From NCBI GenBank assembly GCA_016234595.1, contig JACRBG010000053.1, forward strand, positions 1 to 64,000: DNA of 64,000 nt, written 5' to 3'. Shown here piece by piece: positions 36,807 through 44,104 of this stretch. The number at the start of each line of letters is the position of its first letter. Positions within the stretch are counted from its first letter, which is position 1. Both the position numbers and the translations under genes were made by a program. Source of the stretch: Chloroflexota bacterium (GTDB lineage Bacteria; Chloroflexota; Anaerolineae; Aggregatilineales; J027). The notes beneath the pieces were generated by a model. It did no database searches, was not told the origin of the DNA, and saw only the letters and a list, made by a program, of their open reading frames with translations.

Positions 36807-36847
36807 AGTAACACAGAAAGAGGGTTAGGCCTTCTTTCTGTGTTACT
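36807..36847. terminator. Bidirectional terminator between convergent genes
   Basis: A perfect 15-bp stem AGTAACACAGAAAGA (36807-36821) / TCTTTCTGTGTTACT (36833-36847) has an 11-base loop. On the minus strand it is followed by GTTTTAAAT. It separates the plus-strand kinase gene from the minus-strand secreted-protein gene. Confidence 0.75.
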
Positions 36848-36886
36848 TGATTGTCTTATGGTGCCCGAAGGCTTAGAGGCTTCGGA

Positions 36887-37726
36887 CTACTGGGTCACTG
36901 TTGCGCTGGGAACTTGGGTAGGGGCAACGGTGGTAGGAACATGAGTTGCTGACGCGCGTGGTCGGGCGGTCGAGGTGGCGAAGTTGGGAATATCGAGTGT
37001 GGTAACGGGGGTCACGTTTTTCAACGGAACCCAGCCATACGCTGACCCACCTAACCAGATGGAAATCCATGTTACGCCGTTCATATTGACCGCACCTGTC
37101 ACGATATAGGTGTCGTATCCGCTCCCATCGGCGTCGGCAGGGAGTCGAATTTCCGCGCCATCTGAGCCGGTCATGACCTGACTGCTGGCGGCGGCAACAA
37201 AGGCAGGTTGAGATTGCCCCCAGCCAATGAGTACCAACCCCAAATGTGGCACATTATTAGCAGTTGGGCCTAGCGACAAGAAAGTGCCGTTGGCAGCCAG
37301 ACTATAGCCACCAACCCCATGTCCTGCATCAACCCCATTCACAAAGTCATAGGTGGTGGCACGTACCACATAACCACCCGCCGCCGGGGCCGTGAAGTTC
37401 AAAAGGGCGGAATTGCCACAGGGATTCTCGCTACCTGCTGGATAGCTATTGTCGTCTGACGCAACGAGTGTGCCATCCTGATAAATTTGAATCAGTGGGT
37501 TGAAATCCGCTGCGTTACAGAGCATCACAAGCTGAACAGTCTGCCCAGCTTCAATGTCTAAGGCGTACTCATCATAACCATTGTTGGTATTACCTGTTTC
37601 CCACAATAATGAATCATGGTAGGTAACAGTGGCCGCTGACGCTTCTTTGGGTGTGAAAACAACCAAGGCGACGGCAATGATGATGAGACTGGAAAGTACC
37701 AGCATACCGATTTTTTGAAGTGACAT
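36887..37726 (-). CDS. Secreted protein with PPC-like and SH3-like parts, paralogue 1
   Basis: This 279-residue exported protein carries a PPC-like (pre-peptidase C-terminal) beta-sandwich at about residues 33-145 (YDEYALDIEAGQTVQLVML, then LNFTAPAAGGYVVRATTYD). A conserved second part ends in ISIWLGGSAYGWVPLKNVTP, like a bacterial SH3 domain. The tail is rich in Thr, Pro and Ala. The start at 37726 is set by AGGAGG (complement of 37735-37740) and puts a clear signal peptide, ending near ASAA, at the N-terminus. It is a paralogue of the next minus-strand gene. No catalytic motif is seen; a binding or cell-surface role is likely. Confidence 0.78.
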   Translation of the reverse strand: MSLQKIGMLVLSSLIIIAVALVVFTPKEASAATVTYHDSLLWETGNTNNGYDEYALDIEAGQTVQLVMLCNAADFNPLIQIYQDGTLVASDDNSYPAGSENPCGNSALLNFTAPAAGGYVVRATTYDFVNGVDAGHGVGGYSLAANGTFLSLGPTANNVPHLGLVLIGWGQSQPAFVAAASSQVMTGSDGAEIRLPADADGSGYDTYIVTGAVNMNGVTWISIWLGGSAYGWVPLKNVTPVTTLDIPNFATSTARPRASATHVPTTVAPTQVPSATVTQ

Positions 37727-37883
37727 ATCGAAACCCTCCTTATTAGATCTGATCGCACTTCGTAAAACTATTAGTAATCTTAGGTGAATGACGAAGCGGT
37801 CACAATGGTCATGGGAATGGTTTCTGTCTGGGTCAGGCGGATAAAGCGAGGTAGGACAAGTAACCAAGTGGGGCTTGGAGAAT

Positions 37884-37914
37884 AAAACAGGGGTAAGGTT
37901 GTGACCCTACCCCC
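37884..37914 (-). terminator. Terminator between the two secreted paralogues
   Basis: GGGGTA (37890-37895) pairs with TACCCC (37908-37913), extended by GG/CC around a bulge. On the minus strand it is followed by TGTTTTATT. It would end the transcript of the gene at 37941-38690. Confidence 0.55.
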
Positions 37915-37940
37915 GCAGTACGAAAATCTTTATTCAGAAC

Positions 37941-38690
37941 TTATTCAATGGCAAGTTGGGTAATGGGCGTGACGCCTGAGAGCGGCAACCAACCATAATC
38001 AACACCACCCAACCAAACAGCAATCCAAATTGCGCCATCAACCTCAACGGCGTCGGTCACGACATAGGTGTCATAACCACTGTGATCGGCATCAGCAGGC
38101 AGGAACACACTTGCGCCATCACTGCCTTGCAAAACCTGACCACCCCCAGCGCTGACATAGGCGGGTTGGGTTTGACCCGTATCGAGTTTGACCAAACCGA
38201 GATTGGGAACATTATTGGCGGTGGGGCCAAAAGCGACGAATGAGCCACTGCCAATGATGGTGTAGCCACCGCTGCCATAACCACGATCAAAGTAACCGTA
38301 GTTGGCATCATAAGTCGTGGCATGAACGATGTAATTGCCGTCAGCAGGCGCGGTAAAAGTCAGATCGGAGCTATAGTCGCACGGGTCTTCGGGTCCACCG
38401 GGGTAGCCGTCGTCATTTGAGGCAATAAAGACACCTGCCGGGTCATACAGCCGGACAAAGGGATCAAATTGGGCGTCGTCGCAGAGCATAATGATTTCAA
38501 TGGTTTGCCCAGCGGTCATGACCAAAGAAAAGATGTCAAAAGCGTTGTCTGTACCGACGATGCCATAGGACAAAGTGCCGTGAAAGGAGACGGTGGCGGC
38601 TTCGGCGGGCTTAGAGTTAGTGCCACCCACCAATGATACAGTCAGCAATACTACACACAGAACGACACATAATCTGAGGGATCGTTTCAT
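37941..38690 (-). CDS. Secreted protein with PPC-like and SH3-like parts, paralogue 2
   Basis: This 249-residue exported protein has a signal peptide (residues 1-31, ending near AEA) and a PPC-like beta-sandwich (FDIFSLVMTAGQTIEIIML, then LTFTAPADGNYIVHATTYD). A second part shares FGPTANNVPNLGLV and LPADADHSGYDTYVVT with its neighbour and ends with WLPLSGVTPITQLAIE. It lacks the Thr/Pro tail of paralogue 1. AGGAG precedes the start on the minus strand. A third, decayed copy lies just upstream, which points to repeated tandem duplication. Confidence 0.78.
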   Translation of the reverse strand: MKRSLRLCVVLCVVLLTVSLVGGTNSKPAEAATVSFHGTLSYGIVGTDNAFDIFSLVMTAGQTIEIIMLCDDAQFDPFVRLYDPAGVFIASNDDGYPGGPEDPCDYSSDLTFTAPADGNYIVHATTYDANYGYFDRGYGSGGYTIIGSGSFVAFGPTANNVPNLGLVKLDTGQTQPAYVSAGGGQVLQGSDGASVFLPADADHSGYDTYVVTDAVEVDGAIWIAVWLGGVDYGWLPLSGVTPITQLAIE

Positions 38691-38854
38691 AGTCAGTATC
38701 TCCTGAGGTGAAAGAAATTTAGGAATCTATTTATTAATGATACACGAATTAACCAGTGAAGTTCGTTGAGGTACTGTTAAGATAAGAGACGGCCTCAATA
38801 TGCTTATCTCGATTTCAGCAAAGTTTTGTAATACTAGAGCAGGTAGCTTAGAAA

Positions 38855-38899
38855 TTACTCAATCACCCATTGGCTAAGGGGAGTGAGGACGGAAAGCGG
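38855..38899 (-). pseudogene. Decayed 3' remnant of a third PPC/SH3-like paralogue
   Basis: Read on the minus strand, 38899 to 38855 encodes PLSVLTPLSQWVIE and a stop. This aligns without gaps to the C-terminus PLSGVTPITQLAIE and stop of the intact paralogue at 37941 (8 of 14 identical, same stop position), and similarity goes on past the stop (TAATTTCT against TAAGTTCT). A TGA stands directly upstream of the match and the frame then degrades. The rest of the gene is missing. Confidence 0.6.
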
Positions 38900-38953
38900 T
38901 CACCGAATGGCGAATCCGATTTATCATCAATTTCAATATGACATGGGGTCACC

Positions 38954-38994
38954 GAAAAAAATTCCCCTCACTACCAAAGGCAGCAAGGGGAATT
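38954..38994 (-). terminator. Rho-independent terminator of the MMPL exporter gene
   Basis: AATTCCCCT (38960-38968) pairs with AGGGGAATT (38986-38994). On the minus strand the stem is followed by TTTTTTCGG, an intrinsic terminator 35 bases after the exporter stop. Confidence 0.8.
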
Positions 38995-39028
38995 CGCAAA
39001 GGTTGTTAGGGTTATGCCAGAGGGGGGA

Positions 39029-41254
39029 TTAGTCTGCCCCGCCGACCTGTGGCATCGCACCAGTGGAGCGTTTGGTGTCGGGGGTGGTTTCCGCTGGTTC
39101 GATGCGGGCAATGCCACCCGGCCACCATGTCCATTGGCGGAAGAAAGCGGCCAAGGCGGGGTCGAGGATAGTACGGACTACGAAGGTGTCAATCAAAATG
39201 CCGACGCTGACCGCGAACCCGATTTGCGCCAGACCGAGAATGCTACCCGCCATCATCGCACCGAAAGTGCCTGCGACGATAATGCCTGCGGAGGTAATGA
39301 TGGAGCCAGTGGCCTGCACCGAATGGTGAATGCCTTCAGGGGAGCCATATTTGCGGACTTCTTCTTTCATGCGCCCAAACAGGAAGATGCTGTAGTCAAT
39401 GCCGAGCGCCACCAAGAAGACGAACATGAAGAACGGAACCCACCACGTCAGTTGATCTGATCCCCAAATGATATTGGAGGCGAGGCGCGTGATGCCGAGG
39501 GTTGTGGTATAGCTCAATAGAATTGTGCCGATGAGGTACATGGGAGCGACGATGCTGCGGAGCATAATCATGAGGATGATGAAGATGCCACCTAACACAA
39601 GGGCAATCGTCAAGCGCTGGTCGTCGGCTAGATAGCTGCGGATGTCGGTAATTTGGGCGGTTGAACCTTCGAGGCCGGAGGTCTTGGAATTGGCGTTAAG
39701 CACGTCCTTGATTTTCTCAGCGGCATCCATCGCTTCCGCGCTATAGGGTTCATTCTTCAGCACAATTTCAAAGCGGGCCGCATTGGTGGCGGTGTTCAAG
39801 TAGGTGCTGCCGAGTTGTTGCTGCACATCGGCGGGTAATTGAGTGCCGGGGCCAAGGGGTTGGGAGGCACTGCGTACATAAGCTACACCAGCGACCTTCG
39901 ATAGTTTTTCGGTCAGCGCGGCGGTGTTGGCTTGCAGGTCGCCACTGTCAAAAATTGCCAGACCGGTCAGCGGTTGCATTTGGCCTGCCCCGATGTGGTC
40001 TTCCAAAACCCGGAAACCTTCAACGGATTCGGTATCTTCAGGTAGGTCTTTCAGTGTGTCATAGGTCTGTTCTTGCAACATGCCATAGACGGCCATGGGG
40101 GCCATCAGGACGACAATCAACAGGATGGTTTGCAGCGGACGGGCACTGACCCATTGTGAAGTGCGTTTGTACATCGCACCCGTGTTGCGGTGATGGGGTT
40201 TGGAAGGCCAGAACGCCCACTTGCCCAAGAGACCCAACAGCGCGGGGGTGAGAGTTAAGCCCGCCAATAGGCTCACGACCACACCAATTGCCAAAGTGGG
40301 GCCAGTGGTGTTGAACAAACCGAGTTTGGAGAAGGTCATCGCCATAAAACCGACCACAACCGTTCCGGCACTGCTCGAAATGGATTCACCCACGCGATGC
40401 ACGGTGTTTTGAACGGCCTTGCGTGATTTCAACCCATCGGCCATTTCTTCTTGGAAGCGGCTAATCAGGAACAAACAATAGTCGGTTCCGGCGCCATACA
40501 TGACCACAATCAGCAACATAGTCGCCGTGCCAGAGATGGTCAAGGTGCTTTCGGCCAGCCATGCCACAATGCCGCGGGCAATTAGGAAGGCAATTGTTAC
40601 CACACCCAATGGAATCAGCGGCGAGACGGGGGAGCGGTAAATTGCCAGCAAAATCACGACCACCAAAATCAGTGTGACAAAAATGGTGCGGTCAACGCTG
40701 GAAGTGATGTTTTCATCATATTCCGAGAAGATGGCAACTTCACCCGAACGATAGGTATTAAGCGAAGCAGGGGCGGCCTTTAATTCGTCGCCAATGGCAT
40801 CCAACACCACGCGACGCTGTTCAAGATCGGTAGTATTGAGGGCCACGACGACCATTGCTACCTGTTGATCCTGTGAAATCAGAGCGCCTGCCGCATCAGG
40901 ATTGAGGGTAGGGGACTGGACAGCGGCAATATATTGAGGGGCTTCGGCGCTTGCCAGCCAATTGCTGACCCGACCAATAAAGGCTGTGTTGGTCTCATCT
41001 GTCACGGTTGTTCCGTCGGTGGCCTCGAAGACCACCACGATGCTACCCTGACTAGCTTGTTGTGGGAAATTCGTGTTGACGAGTTCGCGACCCACGCGCG
41101 ACGAGGCGTCATCGGGCAAGAAATTGGACTGGTCATTGCTGGTCACATCTTCTAGATTGGGGGCCAGAGCGGTTACGGCAATGGCAACGAGAATCCAGCC
41201 CAACAACAGCGGGATACGATAGCGGTCAGCGAGCCGACCAATGGCGCTAAACAT
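39029..41254 (-). CDS. MMPL/RND-family membrane exporter
   Basis: This 741-residue protein has the MMPL layout. It opens with a transmembrane helix (IPLLLGWILVAIAVTALAP), then a large extracytoplasmic domain and five helices containing GAGTDYCLFLISRFQEEM near residue 265. The whole plan repeats in the second half, with ALGIDYSIFLFGRMKEEV near residue 632. The GTDY and GIDY Asp residues are the proton-relay positions of the family. The likely cargo is a lipid, drug or hydrophobic metabolite, unknown here. I prefer the ATG at 41254, with GAGGAT upstream, to the GTG five codons earlier. It follows the TetR gene on the same strand. Confidence 0.9.
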   Translation of the reverse strand: MFSAIGRLADRYRIPLLLGWILVAIAVTALAPNLEDVTSNDQSNFLPDDASSRVGRELVNTNFPQQASQGSIVVVFEATDGTTVTDETNTAFIGRVSNWLASAEAPQYIAAVQSPTLNPDAAGALISQDQQVAMVVVALNTTDLEQRRVVLDAIGDELKAAPASLNTYRSGEVAIFSEYDENITSSVDRTIFVTLILVVVILLAIYRSPVSPLIPLGVVTIAFLIARGIVAWLAESTLTISGTATMLLIVVMYGAGTDYCLFLISRFQEEMADGLKSRKAVQNTVHRVGESISSSAGTVVVGFMAMTFSKLGLFNTTGPTLAIGVVVSLLAGLTLTPALLGLLGKWAFWPSKPHHRNTGAMYKRTSQWVSARPLQTILLIVVLMAPMAVYGMLQEQTYDTLKDLPEDTESVEGFRVLEDHIGAGQMQPLTGLAIFDSGDLQANTAALTEKLSKVAGVAYVRSASQPLGPGTQLPADVQQQLGSTYLNTATNAARFEIVLKNEPYSAEAMDAAEKIKDVLNANSKTSGLEGSTAQITDIRSYLADDQRLTIALVLGGIFIILMIMLRSIVAPMYLIGTILLSYTTTLGITRLASNIIWGSDQLTWWVPFFMFVFLVALGIDYSIFLFGRMKEEVRKYGSPEGIHHSVQATGSIITSAGIIVAGTFGAMMAGSILGLAQIGFAVSVGILIDTFVVRTILDPALAAFFRQWTWWPGGIARIEPAETTPDTKRSTGAMPQVGGAD

Positions 41255-41352
41255 GGTAGTGATCCTCACCTTATGTTATAATGAACGTTAAAGACAGCAC
41301 TAGCCGTTGCGATCCCGGCAGATCAAATGGAACGGCGATTGATTGTCACCTG

Positions 41353-41383
41353 AAAGGGTTGCCTAAAACGGGCAGCCCTTTTT
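41353..41383. terminator. Hairpin with T run in the tetR-exporter gap
   Basis: AAAGGGTTGCC (41353-41363) pairs with GGCAGCCCTTT (41371-41381) with one G-T pair, and T5 follows on the plus strand. Both flanking genes are on the minus strand, where the U tract is weak (CCCTTTC). It may be a leaky terminator after tetR or may stop antisense transcription into it. Confidence 0.5.
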
Positions 41384-41388
41384 GCATT

Positions 41389-41439
41389 AGAGGTTGTGAC
41401 GCGGCGATCCCGGCATGATTGGCGCGATGCACAACCTCT
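41389..41439. repeat. Perfect 10-base inverted repeat in the tetR-exporter gap
   Basis: AGAGGTTGTG (41389-41398) and CACAACCTCT (41430-41439) are exact inverse copies 31 bases apart. Between them lies GCGATCCCGGCA (41404-41415), a direct copy of 41309-41320. Its role is unclear; an operator or RNA structure are both possible. Confidence 0.45.
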
Positions 41440-41490
41440 CCGACCCAAATCCCATCATGGGCACTTGGTGTTACATAGGCAGTTCTCCAG

Positions 41491-42126
41491 CTATGAATCT
41501 TCTGGGTTAAGACTATGGTGGATGAAATTGACCTCGATGCCGTTGCTTAACAACGAGACGTACATCTTCGCCATTTCATCAGCGGTATATTCATTAGGAT
41601 GTTGCGACCACCAACACATCAGTTGGAAGATAATCCCTGCCATCGCGTTCGCCACAATCATGGGTGGCACAGGTGCATTGGGAACCCATTTGCATTCGCG
41701 CATGATATTCTCTTCCCAAGCTTGGGCCATAAATTCACGTGCCATTGCTTGCAAACGGAATGAGCCATCCCGCCCAAAAACAATCTGCATTAATTGAGGG
41801 TGCTGCTCCACATATTGAAAGACGAGCAGGGCTACTTGATACATGCCTTCTTGAAACGTGTGGTCAGGAGGGACAAGATTATCTTTGTCCTCGGCTTGGG
41901 CGCGGAGTTCGATAAACCCCCGCATGGCAAGCGATTCAACTAAATCTTCCTTATCATCGAAATGCAGATAGAAGGTGCGCTTGCTGACATTGGCGGCTTC
42001 GGTGATGTCTAGCACTGACGCAGCTTCATAGCCCATACGGCTGAAAACCTGCTCGGCAGCATCTAGGAGACGCTGGCGGGTTTCCAGTTTACGTTGTTCA
42101 TGGCGGTCGAGTGCAGGAGTGGTCAT
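41491..42126 (-). CDS. TetR/AcrR-family transcriptional repressor
   Basis: This 211-residue regulator starts at 42126 (an ATG 12 codons further up is less likely). The N-terminal helix-turn-helix spans about residues 14-60: RQRLLDAAEQVFSRMGYEA, then ITEAANVSKRTFYLHFDDKED, the TetR recognition helix. The C-terminal domain is a helical ligand-binding part. It lies just upstream of the exporter on the same strand and its promoter overlaps palindromes. It probably represses itself and the exporter until a cargo-like ligand binds. Confidence 0.92.
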   Translation of the reverse strand: MTTPALDRHEQRKLETRQRLLDAAEQVFSRMGYEAASVLDITEAANVSKRTFYLHFDDKEDLVESLAMRGFIELRAQAEDKDNLVPPDHTFQEGMYQVALLVFQYVEQHPQLMQIVFGRDGSFRLQAMAREFMAQAWEENIMRECKWVPNAPVPPMIVANAMAGIIFQLMCWWSQHPNEYTADEMAKMYVSLLSNGIEVNFIHHSLNPEDS

Positions 42127-42148
42127 TGCGATTATTACTATCCCTAGA

Positions 42149-42162
42149 GTGCATAATTGCAC
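42149..42162. promoter_or_regulatory. Possible TetR operator A
   Basis: GTGCA (42149-42153) and TGCAC (42158-42162) form an inverted repeat with a 4-base AT spacer, 23 bases upstream of the tetR start on the minus strand. Confidence 0.45.
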
Positions 42163-42168
42163 ACCGTG

Positions 42169-42191
42169 TATACTATTGCATATAGAGTATA
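42169..42191. promoter_or_regulatory. Possible TetR operator B overlapping the -10 box
   Basis: TATACT (42169-42174) and AGTATA (42186-42191) form an inverted repeat with an 11-base spacer. The right arm is also the likely minus-strand -10 box, so binding would block transcription of tetR. Confidence 0.5.
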
Positions 42192-42212
42192 ATTTTTCAC
42201 GGAGCGTGTCAA
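42186..42212 (-). promoter_or_regulatory. Probable promoter of the tetR-exporter operon
   Basis: On the minus strand TTGACA (complement of 42207-42212) and TATACT (complement of 42186-42191) are good boxes, but the spacer is only 15 bases. A short spacer is a known feature of some TetR- and MerR-controlled promoters. Confidence 0.5.
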
Positions 42213-42323
42213 GCCCTCAAAATAATCTGCCTTCAAAGATTGTGCATATGCCACAATCATGCCTTTGAATGGACTGCCAATACATTACGCACGCCTGCCA
42301 TTATGTGCCAGTTTTTTTGACCA

Positions 42324-42376
42324 CCCCCAAAAATTAGGGAATAAGTAGCCCATTTTGGGGGGTACAATTTCCCTAA
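42324..42376 (+). promoter_or_regulatory. Interleaved inverted repeats, possible pseudoknot leader
   Basis: Two perfect inverted repeats interlock in the order A-B-A'-B': CCCCCAAAA (42324-42332) with TTTTGGGGG (42353-42361), and TTAGGGAA (42334-42341) with TTCCCTAA (42369-42376). In RNA they can form an H-type pseudoknot or two exclusive hairpins. The set ends 33 bases before the hydrolase start codon. TACAAT (42363-42368) lies between A' and B' but has no -35 partner. Confidence 0.5.
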
Positions 42377-42409
42377 ATCAGTCATCACCAAAAGGATTAA
42401 TGGATTGCC

Positions 42410-43954
42410 ATGAAAAAATGGATAAGTTTGATCTTGTTGGCTATTGTTTTAGCCCTCCCCAATCCGGGTATCGTTGTGGGGCAGGGCGATGAGTTGACTC
42501 TTGTTCCCTTCACCGATGAATCGTTTGGCATTCAAGGGGTCGTACCAGACGGGTGGCAAGAAATTGCGCCGGGGGTTTATGCCCGCGGGAACGGCCCAAC
42601 GGATGTTGTATTGGTGGCCGAGCAAGCGACCCCCAGTACAGCCGACGCGACCTTAACGGCTTTGTTGCCCCAGCTTGGTTTGACCGCAGCACCGGAGAGC
42701 GTGGGTACACTGGACACGGATACGCTCAGTTGGACACTCTATCGGGTAGATGTTCCCTCACCAGCCCTCACCATTAGTGTAGATTTGGCGTTGGCTGAGG
42801 CCGATGGCAAAACCTATATTGTGGTGATGCAAGTTGGCTCGGATGAATATGATGCTTTGCACGAAGCGGTTTTTCTACCTGTGCTGCAAGCCCTTGCCCC
42901 CTATGCTCCCGAACCCGTCGAAGTGCCGTATGTAGTTGAGGACGTAACCTTTGCCAATGGGGATATTACATTGGCGGGAACCCTGACGATGCCGGATGTG
43001 ACTGGGCCTCATCCTGTTGTGATTTTGGTAACAGGCAGCGGCCCCCAAGACCGCGATGAAAGTCTTGCTCCGGTGGCGGACATCAAACCCTTTGCTTTGA
43101 TCGCTGACCATCTCACTCGTAATGGGATTGCGGTCTTGCGTTACGATGATCGTGGGGTAGGGGAATCAATCGGGGAGGTGGATGGCACCATTGCCGATTA
43201 TGCCACTGACACCGCCGCTGCCATTGATTATTTGCTGACGCGACCCGAAATTGACCCTAATCAAATTGGTATTCTGGGTCATAGTCAGGGTGGGATTATC
43301 GCCGCGATGTTGGGGGCGCAAAACTCGCATGTGGCATTTATCATCGGCATGGCTGGCCCGGCTGTGAATGGCCGCGATTTGTTGTTGGTGCAAAACGAAC
43401 GCCTGCTGGTGGCTGAGGGCGCAACTGAAACACAAGTCGCCGAGCAACTTGCCTTTGTTTCAGAATTTTTTGACCAGCTTGAAAGCGGGGCAGATGAGGC
43501 TACGATTTACCAATTGGTGGCTGACCATACCCGTGCCCAAATTGAAGCCCTATCCGACGATCAAAAAGAGGCGCTGGGGGATATTGATTCCTATGTGCAG
43601 CAATCCACTGACGCCTTTATGGGCCAATATAACAGCCAATGGTTTTTGTCCTTTTTGCAAAGTGACCCCGGCCCGGATTGGGCACAGGTCACCGTACCTG
43701 TATTGGGCTTGTTTGGGGGTAATGATGTGCAAGTAGACGCCACCCAAAATGCCACCGCGCTGGAAGAAATCCTGACCACAGCAGGCAATTCTGATTTTCA
43801 GATTGTCACGCTACCCGACGCTAATCACCTATTCCAAGCGGCGCAAACGGGGGCTGTCTCGGAATATGGTGTATTGGAGCAAGAATTCACCCCCGACTTT
43901 TTGCCGACCCTTACCGATTGGCTATTGGCACACCTCACCCTAGCGACCCAATAA
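42410..43954 (+). CDS. Secreted alpha/beta hydrolase
   Basis: This 514-residue exported protein has a signal peptide (residues 1-24) and an N-terminal beta-rich domain of about 170 residues. A serine-hydrolase domain follows. The nucleophile elbow GHSQGG lies near residue 292, the oxyanion region VTGSGPQDRDES near residue 208, the acid Asp probably in LGLFGGNDVQVD near residue 442 and the His in DANHLFQAA near residue 471. YDDRGVGES is typical of this esterase/peptidase group. The substrate is unknown. A weak AAGGA lies rather far (about 14 bases) from the ATG. Confidence 0.85.
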   Translation: MKKWISLILLAIVLALPNPGIVVGQGDELTLVPFTDESFGIQGVVPDGWQEIAPGVYARGNGPTDVVLVAEQATPSTADATLTALLPQLGLTAAPESVGTLDTDTLSWTLYRVDVPSPALTISVDLALAEADGKTYIVVMQVGSDEYDALHEAVFLPVLQALAPYAPEPVEVPYVVEDVTFANGDITLAGTLTMPDVTGPHPVVILVTGSGPQDRDESLAPVADIKPFALIADHLTRNGIAVLRYDDRGVGESIGEVDGTIADYATDTAAAIDYLLTRPEIDPNQIGILGHSQGGIIAAMLGAQNSHVAFIIGMAGPAVNGRDLLLVQNERLLVAEGATETQVAEQLAFVSEFFDQLESGADEATIYQLVADHTRAQIEALSDDQKEALGDIDSYVQQSTDAFMGQYNSQWFLSFLQSDPGPDWAQVTVPVLGLFGGNDVQVDATQNATALEEILTTAGNSDFQIVTLPDANHLFQAAQTGAVSEYGVLEQEFTPDFLPTLTDWLLAHLTLATQ

Positions 43955-43973
43955 CCCGCTCCAAATTTGCCCA

Positions 43974-44009
43974 TTAAAAAGAGTCAGCTATATAGTTGGC
44001 TCTTTTTAA
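43974..44009. terminator. Strong terminator after the hydrolase gene
   Basis: TTAAAAAGAGTCAGCT (43974-43989) pairs with AGTTGGCTCTTTTTAA (43994-44009) with two G-T pairs and a 4-base loop. The A and T tracts make it work in both directions. Confidence 0.85.
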
Positions 44010-44039
44010 TTTAAAAATATTGAATACAGTTTGAAATTT

Positions 44040-44070
44040 TTGAGTAATTGTTATATTATCTGAATATAAT
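44040..44070 (+). promoter_or_regulatory. Possible promoter of the methyltransferase gene
   Basis: A perfect TATAAT (44065-44070) lies 34 bases before the ATG in an AT-rich stretch. The best -35 candidate, TTGAGT (44040-44045), gives a long 19-base spacer. Confidence 0.45.
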
Positions 44071-44104
44071 ATGCTGCGAATGTTGTGATTCTTGAGGGCG
44101 ACCT

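Larger units (their letters stand above)
38691..39028. other. 338-base gap with remnant, terminator and interleaved inverted repeats
   Basis: This gap holds no intact gene. From left to right it contains the leader of the gene at 37941-38690, with two interleaved inverted repeats (TTGAGG 38766 / CCTCAA 38793 and AGATAAG 38780 / CTTATCT 38803). It then contains a decayed C-terminal remnant of the same family (38855-38899) and the terminator of the exporter gene (38954-38994). Confidence 0.6.

Noticed and set aside
42400-42495. Upstream overlapping small ORF starting ATGGATTGCC before the hydrolase start
   Set aside because: It is nearer to the AAGGA site than the hydrolase ATG, but its product of about 31 residues has no recognisable features and the hydrolase frame gives a perfect signal peptide.
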